Source: Mycoplasmoidaceae bacterium
GTDB lineage: Bacteria > Bacillota_I > Bacilli_A > Mycoplasmatales > Mycoplasmoidaceae
DNA: 64,000 nt
Direction of reading: 5' to 3'
Assembly (NCBI GenBank): GCA_024427265.1
Contig: JAKSVP010000002.1
Coordinates: forward strand, 1-64,000
Shown one piece after another: positions 30,144 to 40,931 of this stretch. Position 1 is the first letter of the stretch; each line of letters starts with the position of its first letter. The position numbers and the translations under genes are program-made. The notes beneath the pieces were generated by a model. That model did not search any database. It was not told the origin of the DNA and was given only the letters and a program-made list of their open reading frames with translations.

Positions 30144-30551
30144 ATGAAAAAATGACAAATTTTAATTCCTAGTGTAATGGTTGCTAGTACACCATTAATT
30201 ATTTTAGCCGGATGTAATAAGAGTAGTGGTGTAACATTTAAAGTACAAGAAAAAAATTTTACAGCTTCTGGAAACACAGGTCAAGGACAATTATTGTGAA
30301 CACCAGCAACACATGATATAACATTTATATTATCTGGATCACATTTTACTTATGATGGTGGTGTCGCAACTCAAGTAATAATTGCACCTACTATGAAAAA
30401 GGGACAAGCTAGTGTTACAATTACATTTGAAAGTGAAGTTGAGGCTGATCTTACTAATGGTGTATTAAAATTCCAATATAAAGATATGACAACCGGTAAA
30501 ACTGGAACAAAAACAATTAGAAATATTACTGTTTCTCCATTGTCACTATAA
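30144..30551 (+). CDS. Small lipoprotein
   Basis: A 135-aa lipoprotein (IILAGC) with an AGAGG site. The body is one beta-sandwich-like domain (VQEKNFTASGNTGQGQL .. ASVTITFESEVEADLTNG). No family recognised. It is co-oriented and close behind the flavin reductase. A terminator at 30562-30590 ends the unit. Confidence 0.75.
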
Positions 30552-30561
30552 TTGTAAACAT

Positions 30562-30590
30562 TAAAACTAGAGTTAACCTCTAGTTTTTTA
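30562..30590 (+). terminator. Intrinsic terminator
   Basis: AAAACTAGAGGTT-type arms (AAACTAGAG and CTCTAGTTTTTT) after the small lipoprotein; a second, imperfect CTAGTTTTC stem lies at 30627-30651 just before the ATP-grasp promoter TATAAT. Confidence 0.75.
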
Positions 30591-30663
30591 TTTATAAAAT
30601 GAAGTTGAAAGGTCAAATAATAAGGCTGGAGGTAAAACTCTAGTTTTCTTTTATAATAAAACT

Positions 30664-32001
30664 ATGAATAAAAAACCTGTTGTTTTAATTGTTGAGTGTC
30701 TTTCCTCATCAATTAACTATTTAAAAGATTTAGAAGAAAGAGGATATCAAGCAGCTGTGCTTGAATCACCTATTATTAGAAAGAATCAACCAGCTTGATA
30801 TTCGTATGATTTATTTGGTGCTAAGCAACCAATCATTTTATCTAGACATGAAAAGTATGAAGATACTTTAAAGGAAGTTAGAAAACTTAATCCAGTACTT
30901 ATTGTTACTGGAGCTGACCATGGTCTTGAAATGTGTTTAAGACTGTCAAATGATTTAGGTTTACAAAATAATCTAATTGAAAACTTACCTAAGATGAGAG
31001 ATAAATATATTTCTCAAAGAACATTGAAAGAACATGGTATTAGATGTATTGAAAGTGTAAGATACACAAATATGGATGCTGCTTTAAAGTTCTTTAAAGC
31101 TCATAACAATAAGATTGTTGTTAAACCAGCTAAAGGTGTTTCATCAATTGGCGTATCAGTTTGTACAAGTGTTAGTCAACTAAAGAAATCTATTGCTTTA
31201 GCACAAAGCAAAAAGAATTATTCTGTAACTAACAAACAACCAATTCTGCAAGAATTTATTGATGGAGAAGAATATATTGTTGATACTGTTTCATGTAATG
31301 GTATTGTAAAAGTATCATCGATATACCATTATCACAAAAAACAAATCAAAGGATATGCGCCAGTATATTCATGAACTACCTCTCATTCTCCTAATGAGAA
31401 AGAGATTAAACCAATTGTTGATTATGCCTTAAAAGTAGTAAAAGCAGTAGGAGTAGAATGAGGACCAGTTCATGGAGAATATAAAGTAGATAAAAAAGGT
31501 CCTGTCTTAATTGAAACTAATTGTCGTATTCCTGGTGGAAGTATGCCAAATACTTTCCTAGATGCCATTTGAGGCCATCATGAAACTAATTTAGTTCTAG
31601 ATGCTTATTTAGAACCAGATAAGTTCTTAAAATACCCAACGCTTATTAAACCAAAAGCTTTTGGTATTCTAAAACACTTTATCTTAGATAAACCTATCTA
31701 TATAAAGAAAGTAACACCAGATAAAGCTTTTAGAGGTATAGCAAGTTTCCATGCTTTTAATATGGGCTTTGATGCTGCAGCTAAAAATCGTTGGTTACAT
31801 AAAACAATAGACTATGAAACATCTGGTGGTACTGTCTTTCTAGTTAATAAGAATCAAAGACAGTTACAACTTGATCTTAGAAAACTAACTGATATAGAAC
31901 ATCATCGTTTAGATTTACTATATGATATTGGCACTCCACCTAAATCTAAAAAGAAGAATAAAACACACTTAAGAGATTTAGTAAATGAGAAAGGAAAATA
32001 G
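30664..32001 (+). CDS. ATP-grasp ligase-like protein
   Basis: A 445-aa cytoplasmic protein. The N-terminal Rossmann-like pre-ATP domain (VVLIVECLSSSINYLKDLEERGYQ..), then MRDKYISQRTLKEHGI, KIVVKPAKGVSSIGV (ATP-binding Lys), ILQEFIDGEEYIVD, and the metal-ligand strand PVLIETNCRIPGGS are in the right order for ATP-grasp carboxylate-amine ligases. Substrates are unknown; carnosine-synthase-like or amino-acid ligases have this shape. Flanked by unrelated genes; own promoter and terminator. Confidence 0.85.
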
Positions 32002-32019
32002 AGCTAGGCTCTATTTTTG
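31996..32019 (+). terminator. Intrinsic terminator
   Basis: AAAATAGAGC and GCTCTATTTTT arms overlapping the ATP-grasp stop. Confidence 0.8.
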
Positions 32020-32043
32020 TTAGTTATAATTAAGTTATAAATT

Positions 32044-32661
32044 ATGATTGAAAATCCAAATGTTAAACATCCATTAAAAGGGAATAAATTAACATATATC
32101 AAACCAACAATTAAAAACAAAAAGAAAATAATTGTTGGTGATTATAGTTATTATGCTGGTGATAACTTTGAAAAACAAGTTACTCATTGTTATCCTTGAT
32201 ATAAAGAAAAACTAGTAATAGGTAAATTTTGTGCCATAGCACAAGGTGTAGAATTTATGATGAATGGTGCCAACCATTTATTAACTGGTGCTAGTAGTTA
32301 TCCTTTTGGAATATTTAAAGGATGAGAACATACACCATGAGCAAAACAAAAGAAGTTTACTAATAAAGGTGATACTATTGTGGGTAATGATGTATGGATT
32401 GGACAAAAGGCAGTAATCTTGCCTGGAGTTAAAATAGGAGATGGTGCCATTATTGGTGCTTATGCAATAGTAGCAAAAGATATTCCGCCATATTCTGTTG
32501 CCGTAGGCAATCCAGCCAAAGTAGTTAAAAAAAGATTTAGTCAAAAGGCTATTAATCATTTATTAAAGATCAAGTGATGAAACTGACCAGCAAAAAAGAT
32601 TAAAGCCAATCTTGATATAATTACCAATGGTAATGAAAAACAAATAATGGGATTAAAATAG
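32044..32661 (+). CDS. Xenobiotic (Vat/CatB-type) acetyltransferase
   Basis: A 205-aa left-handed beta-helix protein. Signature parts are [43 protein letters not shown] (with the catalytic His), and hexapeptides [45 protein letters not shown]. These match streptogramin/chloramphenicol O-acetyltransferases (CatB/Vat). Whether it inactivates an antibiotic or acetylates a sugar cannot be told. The next lipoprotein starts 1 nt after its stop. Confidence 0.85.
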
Positions 32662-32662
32662 T

Positions 32663-33625
32663 ATGAAATTTAAATTAATATTACCTACATTAACTATGGC
32701 TGTTCCAGCCTTACTTCCAATGGTTTCATGTGGCCCTGGAAGAAACACTCCAGACTTACCAGATGGTAAGCTTATATGAGAATATGGTGATGGACCTTAT
32801 TATTCTAAGATTAAGGCAGCTAAAGAAGAAACTGTCAATACAGAGAAAGCAAATGCAGAATATTTTCATGATGTGGCAAACAATTTAAATATCATGGCTG
32901 ATGACTTTATGTCATCTGAATATGGTAATGTTCCAGGCAGAAGAGATGTAACTTACTGTTCTTTTGAATGTAGTGTTGCTAATACTGAACAACAATTAAT
33001 GAATGTAAAAATGGACGTAAAAATAACTGATGGAGAAGGCGGAGAGATTGAATCCTCTATAGAATTTAAAAACTTTAAATTCTTATTGACATTTGTTAAT
33101 AATGAAGCGGTCGTTACACCTGATTGAAAGTATGTAGATACAGATAATGATTGAGAGTGTGAAGCCATTATAGATGAACGTTCTTATTGAATTACTAAAG
33201 AATCTACTACTGGTGATAAAATCCTTCTTAAAGAAGAAATCTTTAAATATTGTAGATTTAAGTCACATTATTTTATGAATAAGACAATAAGTCCAGCACA
33301 ACCAACATTTAGTGTAGTTGCCCAAGAACAATCTAGTCAAATCAGAACTTTTCAACTAAAAGAGATTACTGAATATAGTCATTGCATACATGTTGCCTAT
33401 GAAGCAACTTTAACAATTAATACAGATTTTCCTCTTACCGCTGATAAAGTACTAGTACATTTCAAAATTAATGGTAATGACATACCACAATCCTGAGACA
33501 CGTGAAGGGAAATGGTAACATACAGTAGTTCTACCTATTCAAGAAATATGGATATTACGATTCTTGATCAATCATTTATACCTAACGGTGCAACAATTGA
33601 GATTCAATATACAATACAAGGATAA
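32663..33625 (+). CDS. Lipoprotein of unknown function
   Basis: A 320-aa lipoprotein (PMVSC) that begins directly after the acetyltransferase stop (TAG T ATG), so it is probably translated from the same message. Beta-rich, with an acidic DGEGGEIESSIEF stretch and a C-terminal IEIQYTIQG strand. Seven TGA codons are read as Trp. No family recognised. Confidence 0.75.
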
Positions 33626-33651
33626 TAAAAAGAGCTTTTAGCTCTTTTTTA
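33626..33651. terminator. Bidirectional terminator
   Basis: AAAAAGAGCT and AGCTCTTTTTT arms between convergent genes ending at 33625 and 33649. Confidence 0.85.
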
Positions 33652-35172
33652 TTTTGTCAACTTTCATAAAGCATTAAGTATATACACCATACTCATAGTA
33701 TCTAGACAACAATACTTTAGCATGTTGTTTCTTGCTATAGTTTTGTTTTTATCATTCATCTTTAACATCTTAGGAAACATTGCTAGTGCTTCACCACCAT
33801 TATGTACTTGATCTAGATTATGATAGTCATCTGCGTGTTCTGGGCAGATAGCAGGCATAACTTGTTTAATAGAGTTTGAACCATTTTGTTTAATACTATA
33901 GAAGCAACAATCTCTAAATGGTATTAATAAATCTACCATATGATCATGAATATTCATTAAATGTTCAGCTAAATCTGGGAATCTAGTTGCTAAATGTTTT
34001 AAGACAGTTTTTTCAAATGTCATATTAAATGACATAGATGTAACATTTAATGGAATATCATGACACAATTGTTTAGCAAGTTCATATTCACTATCTAATT
34101 TGTTTGCTAAAAATTCTTTGTGAATGACATTACCTTCAGGTTTATCTTGAATATGTAATGAATATTGAAAAGGGATTTGTTGATAGCATCCTGCACCATC
34201 AAATGGTGGTACAGCTTCATTCATTGTTTCAAAGTCTATGTGATAGATAGGGAACTTTAGACTTTGAAAGAAATGTTTAATTAAGTCCTTGTTAACATAT
34301 GGTTTTTTGTCATTATTCATATGCGTTCTCATTTGAATCATTTGATAAGGACTTAATTTAACCTTAAATTCAGATAAACGTTCTTTGTTATCTAAAATGT
34401 TTTGGTAAGTGATAATACCATGTTTAATCATGTCATGAGCTTTAGACGCTCATATGCCACATAAATCTAAAACATTAGGTTGAGGTAAATCTTTATGACA
34501 GAATTCATAGAAATCACAATTCTTACAGTTGCCATAAGTTGGTAATTGTTTTAATTGTCTCATTAAAGTAATAGTACTAGGTACTATTTCACATTCATCT
34601 TTAAATAGTTTAGAGATCTTTTGTTTGTCTTTCAATTCTTCATGTAAACCATTTAATGGATAAGGAACTAACATTTGTTTAACATCAATGTCACCTTTTC
34701 TAATGTAGTTTGGGTTTAAATGAAGAATGTAACAATTTTTAATTTCTAAACCGCATAGTTCTAAAACATATTTTTGAAAAGCAACATCGGCGGCATACTC
34801 TTTAATATGTTTATAAGCATCAGTCGATGCTTTTACTTCATAGATATCATAGCCATCACCATTTTTAGCTAAGATATCTACAGCACAGAATAAATCTTCA
34901 AATAAGAATGATGCTTCGGCAATGTAGTCATTACTATCTAGTAGTTTTTTAGTAATAGCTACTTGATTTTTAATATCTACTATATCAGGGTTATCTTTTA
35001 CCTTAACAGTATGAGCAAAGTATTGGTGAGCATAATCACCAATTAGCTTTCCTTCATCTATTCTTTTTTGTTTAACTTCATCTGTTGGTTTAGCTTCATT
35101 ACTATTATGCAGTTCATAGTAATAAGCTCTAGGACAACTTCTAAAAGTTACATAGTGTGATTTTGTGATCAT
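33649..35172 (-). CDS. DUF2779-type nuclease-like protein (Cas4-like + exonuclease-like)
   Basis: A 507-aa protein. The N-terminal half is Cas4/PD-(D/E)XK-like: an SCPRAYYYELHN Cys, EDLFCAVDILAKNGDGYDIYEVKAS as the D..ExK core, and CKNCDFYEFCH completing a 4-Cys cluster that probably holds Fe-S. The C-terminal half (YHIDFETMNEAVPPFDG.. QIPFQYSLHI .. CCLDTMSMVYIL) is the DUF2779 domain, resembling a DEDD exonuclease. It should act on nucleic acid. A second copy at 44042-45556c is frameshifted. Confidence 0.8.
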
Positions 35173-35201
35173 ATTTATATTATAAAGTTATAGTTAATAC
35201 A

Positions 35202-36176
35202 TTATCTTTTTAAAGCATTTCTAAGTGCTTTAATTGTTTTATAACCTTTAACTTTAGGGTCTCTAGCAATTTTCTCTCCTTCAGCCATTGCTTTTAAAGT
35301 TTCTTTATTTGGAATCTCGTGTTCTATTTCTTCATAGAAGTATGATTGATCAATTCCTTTAATGAAGATTTCACGATCATTTATTTTATAAGTTAAAGCA
35401 TTTTTAATTAAATCATGGATTGGATCTGCTTTCAGATGACTTATTTTCATTGCTTCCAAATATTCTTTTTTATCTATTTTCTTTCAGTCAACAACCATCC
35501 CTAATTCTTTTTTAAGAATTAAATCTAATCATATTCTTGTAGTTCTTCCATTTCCTTCCATAAATGGATGGATGATGTTCATATTGATGTATTTATCGAC
35601 AATAGCATCAAAATCATGTTGTGCCATTTTATCGTTTTGTTCAAATAGTGTTGGAAAGTGTTGACACAAAGCAAAGACAAATCCACCTTTTGAGATGTTT
35701 TTAGTTCTTGGTTTTCCAGCAAAACTATAAATACCACCAAATAGATAGTTGTGTATTTTTAATAAACTATCTACTGTTCCAGGCTCTAAACTATTTAATA
35801 AATTACCTATTTGTAAACTATAAGCTTTTAGCTTAGATTGCTCATCAGCTGATTTACATAGCATTTGAATTCAGGCAAAAATGTCAATGTTTTGTTTATT
35901 AGGTAAGGAAACAATGATGTTACTAATGCCAACATCATCAACTACATCTGTTTCATAATATTTGCCGTCTTCTGCTTCTAGTTTAGCTTTTAAACAACAT
36001 TTAGTTAAACCTTTTGTCTTAGTTTTTAAATCATTTCAATATTTTCTTGCATTAGTTGGTTTAACTAATTGTTGAATAAGATCTACTGCAGAATAATACC
36101 ATTGGAGTTTCTTTTTATTTCAGATAACTCTAATAGGTTTAGTTTTAAAGAATCTTATTCCTGTTGTTATTTGCAT
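35202..36176 (-). CDS. BRO-N/Fic fusion protein
   Basis: A 324-aa protein. The N-terminal ~100 residues (IRFFKTKPIRVIWNKKKLQW, YYSAVDLIQQLVKPTNARKY, WNDLKTKTKG) are a BRO-N-like domain, as in phage antirepressors, which binds DNA. The C-terminal part is a Fic domain with the full active site HPFMEGNGRTTRIW. Such fusions occur as DinD/RhuM-type accessory genes. The start is the ATG at 36176. The -10 is probably TATAAT of palindrome box P2 ~130 nt upstream, leaving a rare long leader for this genome. Confidence 0.8.
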
Positions 36177-36305
36177 AACAACATTATATAACATTTTTTT
36201 CAGTTGTCTTTAAAAAAAAGACAACTAAAAGAGATTTGTGCTTAATGTTTAAGAAAAAGGATTACTGCTTGATATTTAGTCACAATTGTTTTCCTTATAC
36301 TATAG

Positions 36306-36410
36306 ATTATATTTATATGGATTTTGTAATCTATATGTTATTCTGTCTTAAGATTATTTAGTTTAACAACTTTCAACACAAGATTTTCTAGATTATTTAA
36401 TCTAGTTAGT
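36306..36410 (-). repeat. 105-nt repeat, inverted partner of 26835-26937
   Basis: See 26835. This copy contains palindrome box P2 at 36311-36336 (AATCCATAT variant arm) and the 3' end of the small ORF at 36338-36541. Confidence 0.8.
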
Positions 36411-36541
36411 ATAGTCTGATTGAACTTGTCTTGTTTGAGTGCGTATTCTTTAAATCAAATAGGGGCAGTATCTCTTGGTTGTTTTCTAATACCAAAAGCT
36501 ACTACTTGATTATTTGATTTGAATGTTTTTAACTGTTCCAT
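36338..36541 (-). pseudogene. Partial duplicate of the 36552-36791 gene
   Basis: A 67-aa ORF beginning MEQLKTFKSNNQVVAFGIRK, nearly identical to residues 30-49 of the neighbouring gene, then diverging to a coiled-coil tail (LTRLNNLENLVLKVVKLNN). There is no ribosome site before the ATG, so it is likely a 5'-truncated tandem copy. Its tail DNA also exists as a detached inverted copy at 26835. Confidence 0.5.
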
Positions 36542-36551
36542 AATTTCAAGG

Positions 36552-36791
36552 TTAAAAAATATTGTTGCGGTCTAACCGATTATTAATCTTTTTTATTTCA
36601 GACATAATTAAATCAAATTTCTCATCAATTGAAAGAGAGTGTTTCTTTTTAACACCAAAAGCAACAGCTTGATTATTTGATTTGAATGTTTTTAACTGTT
36701 CCATAATTTCTAATTTGTCAGTTAATACCTTAACTACATTATAGTTCTTGCTAAATTCTGTTTTACTTATTTCTTGTAATGGCTTTGCCAT
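36552..36791 (-). CDS. Small coiled-coil protein, unknown
   Basis: A 79-aa protein MAKPLQEISKTEFSKNYNVV.. with a C-terminal helix (FDLIMSEIKKINNRLDRNN). The start is the second ATG because GGAAGGAAAG directly precedes it. Paralogous in layout to 38940-39182c (SEISKNYNIDKIVTAKE.. plus helical tail); both have an AACATATATATC/GATATATATGTT hairpin 40-80 nt upstream. Possibly a small regulator; no family recognised. Confidence 0.6.
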   Translation of the reverse strand: MAKPLQEISKTEFSKNYNVVKVLTDKLEIMEQLKTFKSNNQAVAFGVKKKHSLSIDEKFDLIMSEIKKINNRLDRNNIF

Positions 36792-36851
36792 CTTTCCTTC
36801 CTTCATCTATACATTTGTCTAAAAACTAGAAAAAAATAGAAAATATTAAAA

Positions 36852-36876
36852 AACATATATATCATAGATATATATG
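36852..36876. promoter_or_regulatory. AT hairpin upstream of small gene
   Basis: Inverted repeat ACATATATATC/GATATATATGT, repeated at 39260-39287 before the paralogous gene; a possible shared operator or terminator. Confidence 0.45.
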
Positions 36877-36917
36877 TTATGTTGTTATTTTTACAATAGT
36901 TGGTCAAAAATGGGCAA

Positions 36918-37400
36918 CTAAGAGCCATTTAATTCAACAGTGACATTTTCTTGTTCAGTATCTGATAGAAACTTTACTTGGGACTTATCATTATTGTATC
37001 AATCTACCGCGAAGAAAAAGATACCAGTCATAGTGCCTTTTTGTCCAACATAATATTTGTTAATGCCTTGGCGAATATCTTCAATACTATCTGCCCTTTC
37101 ATATGTAACCGATTGATATTGAAAGAAAGTGATATTATTTGGTAGATATTGATTACTAAATAATATTGATCGCGCACCAATTTGTGCTCCATGCTCTATT
37201 CATTTATTTAAATCAAAATTCATTGTGTATGTTATGTCTTTTTCTAGACTAAAAGGTTTAGACTCTAAATGAAAATTCCTTCCTTTATTTAAATTAACTT
37301 TAATTAGATAAGGATCTTCTTTTGATTTATTACACCCTACCATGCTAACCATAGGTGTTAGTGCAGTTAATGTTATAGGTATTAATATTAGCTTCTTCAT
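36918..37400 (-). CDS. Cassette lipoprotein A
   Basis: A 160-aa lipoprotein whose signal peptide MKKLILIPITLTALTPMVSMVGC is nearly identical to those of the other minus-strand cassettes, while the mature part (SKEDPYLIKVNLNKGRNFHLE..) is unique. Palindrome box P3 and a -10 lie immediately upstream; the ATG is ~9 nt from the -10 and lacks a ribosome site. Surface exposed by prediction; function unknown. Confidence 0.8.
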
Positions 37401-37414
37401 ATATGTATATTATA

Positions 37415-37442
37415 TTTATATCGATTTTGTAATCTATATAAA
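37415..37442 (-). promoter_or_regulatory. Palindrome box P3
   Basis: Arms TTTATAT(C)GATT and AATCTATATAAA on either side of TTGT, just upstream of the -10 of cassette A. Confidence 0.6.
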
Positions 37443-37471
37443 GCTGGTAATAAAAAAGAGGAATTGACCTC

Positions 37472-38176
37472 TTATTGTTCTGGATCGGCTATTTTTCCCA
37501 TGAATGCTGATATAAAGGCACTGTCTATTAAGAAAAGACTTATTTGTAATGGATCAGTCGTTTTATTAGTAATGCGATATTTTTTTTGTTTTTCACCAAA
37601 ATCTTTTTCTGAAATATCACAATATCATGTTGAGTCATTTTTTAATGTCTCACGTAATTCTAAATCATCTATATTTTGCCCTTTTAATTTAACATATCAA
37701 CCCGTAGGCCACTCATCAGATCCAACTTTATTGTAAGTTAAATCAAATGGGAGATTGTGATAATTCATAGTAACTGTTGTGTTAGTGCCTGCCTCTTGAT
37801 GGGTATAATGTCCATAAATTCTTATACTTAAACGTTTTGCTTCTTTATCAATCATTAAGCAATCAGCTTTAACACTATATGAGTCATAGTCGCTAGTAAA
37901 AGGTGAAATGATATTTTGATAAAATGAATTAACTATTTCATCACAAATCATGAAGGGAGTAAGTTCTTGGTAGTAAACATTAGTAGCATCTTCATATGAT
38001 GTTACAGGTTGTTCTCATTGTGTTGATTGATAAACATATGGCTTAGGATCAACTTTTATATAGGTATAGCTGATGGAAGCTAATGCCTTTTCTTGGCTTT
38101 TATTACATCCAATCATACTAACCATCGGCGTTAGTGCAGTTAATGTTGCTATAGGTATTAATATTAGTTTCTTCAT
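37472..38176 (-). CDS. Cassette lipoprotein B
   Basis: A 234-aa lipoprotein (SMIGC). Shared leader, then unique sequence with ITYTYIKVDPKPYVYQ-like strands and a C-terminal DPEQ. Five TGA codons are read as Trp. Upstream is the full ~130-nt cassette repeat with palindrome P4. No family recognised. Confidence 0.8.
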
Positions 38177-38312
38177 ATATCTATATTATATTTATATAGA
38201 TTTTGTAATCTATATAAAGATGGTAATAAGGTTTATTATTAGAATCTTATGGAGTAATTTATTGTTTTGGATCGACAGATGCGTCGGATTAATATGTGAA
38301 CTTGGGATAAGA
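38177..38312 (-). repeat. Lipoprotein-cassette upstream repeat, copy 1
   Basis: Contains palindrome P4 (38191-38218), then AAGATGGTAATAAGG.., a GATCGAC/GCGTCGGAT stem, and ATGTGAACTTGGGATAAG. The same block is at 40122 and 40932, shorter at 39311. It links one gene's terminator to the next gene's promoter. Confidence 0.75.
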
Positions 38313-38317
38313 AAAAG

Positions 38318-38818
38318 TTATGCTTCTCAATATATACAGATAACTTTTTTTTCAAAATCTTCTTGAGCTATCAATTCAGCCCAAATATTTGGTCTATCAC
38401 TAAGTCACGTTTGGGTATATTCTTTTCAGAAAGCAATACGTTTATTATTGTCACTTATCCATCAAGTCGTTTCTTTGCTTTCAACTAATTGATTATTAAC
38501 AAAAAGAAGCATTTGTTGAATTAAGACTGGTTCATCACCCATTTCTTCGTTAACAATCTTTAATCCAAGAGGTGCATTCGATTCACCGGTTGGAATCTTA
38601 TTCATATTAATAATAATATTAATTTTTTCACCTTTTGATACCGATATCGCCTTTGAGTGTAGAGATCACATCATTTCATTTCCGCTTTCATCAACATATT
38701 TATAAAATTGATCTAGTGTTGTTGAGGTAGAAGTACTACATCCGCAAGCACTTAAAGAGGCTAGCGCCGTAGTAACTGCCCCTAGAACAATAATTGGTTT
38801 TAATAATTTAATCTTCAT
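38318..38818 (-). CDS. Lipoprotein of unknown function
   Basis: A 166-aa lipoprotein with a different leader (MKIKLLKPIIVLGAVTTALA ending LSAC GCSTSTST). The body is beta-rich (KINIIINMNKIPTGESN). Its tail (EDFEKKVICIYWEA) ends in the cassette repeat of gene B, replacing a usual terminator. The stop is TAA at 38318. Palindrome P5 is ~45 nt upstream. Confidence 0.7.
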
Positions 38819-38862
38819 GCTCTTATTATAGATTGCTAGCTTAATGATTATTACTATTAATA

Positions 38863-38890
38863 TTTATATAGATTTTGTAATCTATATAAA
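38863..38890 (-). promoter_or_regulatory. Palindrome box P5
   Basis: Perfect arms TTTATATAGATT and AATCTATATAAA around TTGT. Confidence 0.6.
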
Positions 38891-38939
38891 GATAGCGACT
38901 AACTGTAGTTAGGAACAGTTCTTCATAACAATAAGGTGT

Positions 38940-39182
38940 TTAGATTCATCCATGTTGCTTAAATAATTCATCATGTTTATCTAAACGTGATAAAACTTCT
39001 TTTTTAAAACTTCTAAATTCTTGAATTAGAAGATCAATTTTTGACGGTTTTCTCTCTTTTCTTTTCATCATAACAATAATGGTGTCTAGATTATCTTTAT
39101 ATGTTTGTGATAGTGATACTAATTCTTTAGCAGTCACAATCTTGTCTATATTATAGTTTTTACTTATTTCTGATTTGTTCAT
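38940..39182 (-). CDS. Small coiled-coil protein, paralogue of 36552-36791
   Basis: An 80-aa protein MNKSEISKNYNIDKIVTAKE, then a central helix and a tail FRSFKKEVLSRLDKHDELFK. The N-terminal SKNYN..K and the C-terminal amphipathic helix correspond to the paralogue. AT hairpin at 39260-39287 upstream, as there. Function unknown. Confidence 0.6.
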
Positions 39183-39310
39183 ATTTAATAATACCCTTTA
39201 GGGTATTTCCTACATATCCCATTACCTATAATCTAGAAAAAGGTAGGAATTATTTAAAAAACATATATATCTATAGATATATATGTTAGGTTATTATTTT
39301 TTTCATAGTT

Positions 39311-39402
39311 ATTATATTTATATAGATTTTGTAATCTATATAAAGATGGTAATTATGTTTTGGATCGACGGAAGTGTCGGATGACGATGTGAACTTGGGA
39401 TA
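39311..39402 (-). repeat. Cassette upstream repeat, copy 2 (short)
   Basis: Palindrome P6 (39317-39344), then directly TGTTTTGGATCGACGG..GTCGGAT and GAACTTGGGATAAG. The middle ~35 nt of the longer copies is deleted. The stem changes from GATCGACAG to GATCGACGG. Confidence 0.7.
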
Positions 39403-39404
39403 AG

Positions 39405-39427
39405 AAAAAGAGCCGAAGGCTCTTTAA
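39405..39427 (-). terminator. Terminator hairpin
   Basis: AAAGAGCC/GGCTCTTT stem at the 5' (upstream-gene) end of the cassette repeat. Confidence 0.7.
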
Positions 39428-39428
39428 G

Positions 39429-40121
39429 TTAGATTATAGGCTTTGGTGGTATATATTCTTTATATGCAAAAGTGTATGCCTCAGAACTTGTTAGAACAAA
39501 TGACTCAGTTGCATAACTCAATCAATACACGATCTTAATTATCCTTTTGTTTAAAAAATACAAGTTTACTTTATTTGTTCCGCTCTCATCTGAAATTTCG
39601 GCAAAATAAGATTTTGTTTCTTCATCAAATGTATAGCTACACTTTTCTACTATTTTAGTATAGAAATTATTATGAAGAATCACGCCATTTTCTTGTACAT
39701 CTTTATACTCATCTTCACTAGAGGGAGTTGGCCCTTGCCAATCTGGCTTGTCCTGATCACACGTGTACTTTTGATATGTATCGGGTGTTTGACTATTTTT
39801 GAAAATGTAACTTTTGGTTCAAGCTGTGATGATTTCTGGTTCAGAAAAATTTTGTTGTGTGTAATTATAATAAACGGTAGGTGCAAAATTAATATCAGCC
39901 TCGGCTTGTACAGTTGTTCTTACACCAATATCAACAAGCTCGGTAGTTGTTTCTGCGCTTCGATTTTGTTGAAAATAATTCACCCCTTTTAACAAGAGGG
40001 CATCTTGCATTTCTTGATCTGTTACTGTGTAATCAATGACGCTTTTATTACATCCTACTAAACTTATTACTGGTGTTAAACCAGCAATAAGGGCCGTTGG
40101 TATTAATACTAATTTCTTCAT
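39429..40121 (-). CDS. Cassette lipoprotein C
   Basis: A 230-aa lipoprotein (LIPTALIAGLTPVISLVGC). The leader matches that of 41827-42288c, but the mature part is unique. Acidic and Tyr-rich (YTCDQDKPDWQGPTPSSED). Palindrome P7 is upstream; leaderless-type start. Three TGA codons are read as Trp. Confidence 0.8.
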
Positions 40122-40260
40122 ATATCTATATTATATTTATATAAATTTTGTAATCTATATAAAGACGGTAATAAGGTTTATTATTAGATCCTATGGGTTT
40201 AATTTATTGTTTTGGATCGACAGATGCGTCGGTTGAGCATGGGAACGGCGATAAGAAAAA
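40122..40260 (-). repeat. Cassette upstream repeat, copy 3
   Basis: Palindrome P7 (40136-40163, one mismatch, TATAAATT arm) and the long form of the repeat with GATCGACAGATGCGTCGG. Confidence 0.75.
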
Positions 40261-40275
40261 GAGCCAAAGGCTCTT

Positions 40276-40931
40276 TTAGGGTTGTGGCCCTATTGTAACT
40301 TTGCTAAAATATGTTGTTGGATAAAAACTTGTAAACACAATCAATGCAACTCTGTGATCATCTTGGCAATCAGCTATTGTATAGTCGATTGTATCATCAA
40401 TTTCACCAGAACTGCTGTGATTATGATATGTAAATGATCATTGTGTATCTGTTCAATATTCATCCGGGAGTGTCCCACTGCCCATTTCTACACCAGATGG
40501 GCCAAAGCCCAACAAAGCATCAAAAGAACGTAATGACATTGGAACATTAACATAGATAGCTTTATTGTTGCTTGATGGATATTTCATTTCATATGTGAAT
40601 GACACTCGTTGTTCTTCTAAATCAATATCATTTATTGTGGTTTTGATATGTGTAGCATTTGATGCACCTGACCAAGCATAAAAGGAAGCCAAAAAAATTA
40701 AATCATTGGCAAGCAATTGTTTATTAATTCTTGTGTAATAATCGTCAGTTGCAGCATCTATTGAATCAAAAAATAGTGTTGGTACATCATAGGACCAGAT
40801 TGGCATTCCTTGGCTAATATCTCATTCAGCAACATTTTTTGGTTCTGGTGTTGGTTTTTATTACATCCTACCATACTAACCATGGGTGTTAGTGTGGTTA
40901 ATGCTATAGGTATTAATATTAGTTTCTTCAT
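40276..40931 (-). pseudogene. Cassette lipoprotein D, frameshifted after the lipobox
   Basis: The leader MKKLILIPIALTTLTPMVSM ends at VGC N K. Then an A5 run (T5 at 40855-40859 on plus) is one base short: the following sequence is only sensible in the next frame, PTPEPKNVAEWDISQGM and on to GPQP stop, 218 aa in all. With six A it would read VGCNKKPTPEPK, like sister lipoproteins. The gene is either off or switches by slippage at this run. Confidence 0.65.

Noticed and set aside
36852..39287. AT-rich hairpins as transposon inverted repeats
   Set aside because: No transposase or enclosed mobile gene, no target duplication; each is an isolated hairpin before a small gene.
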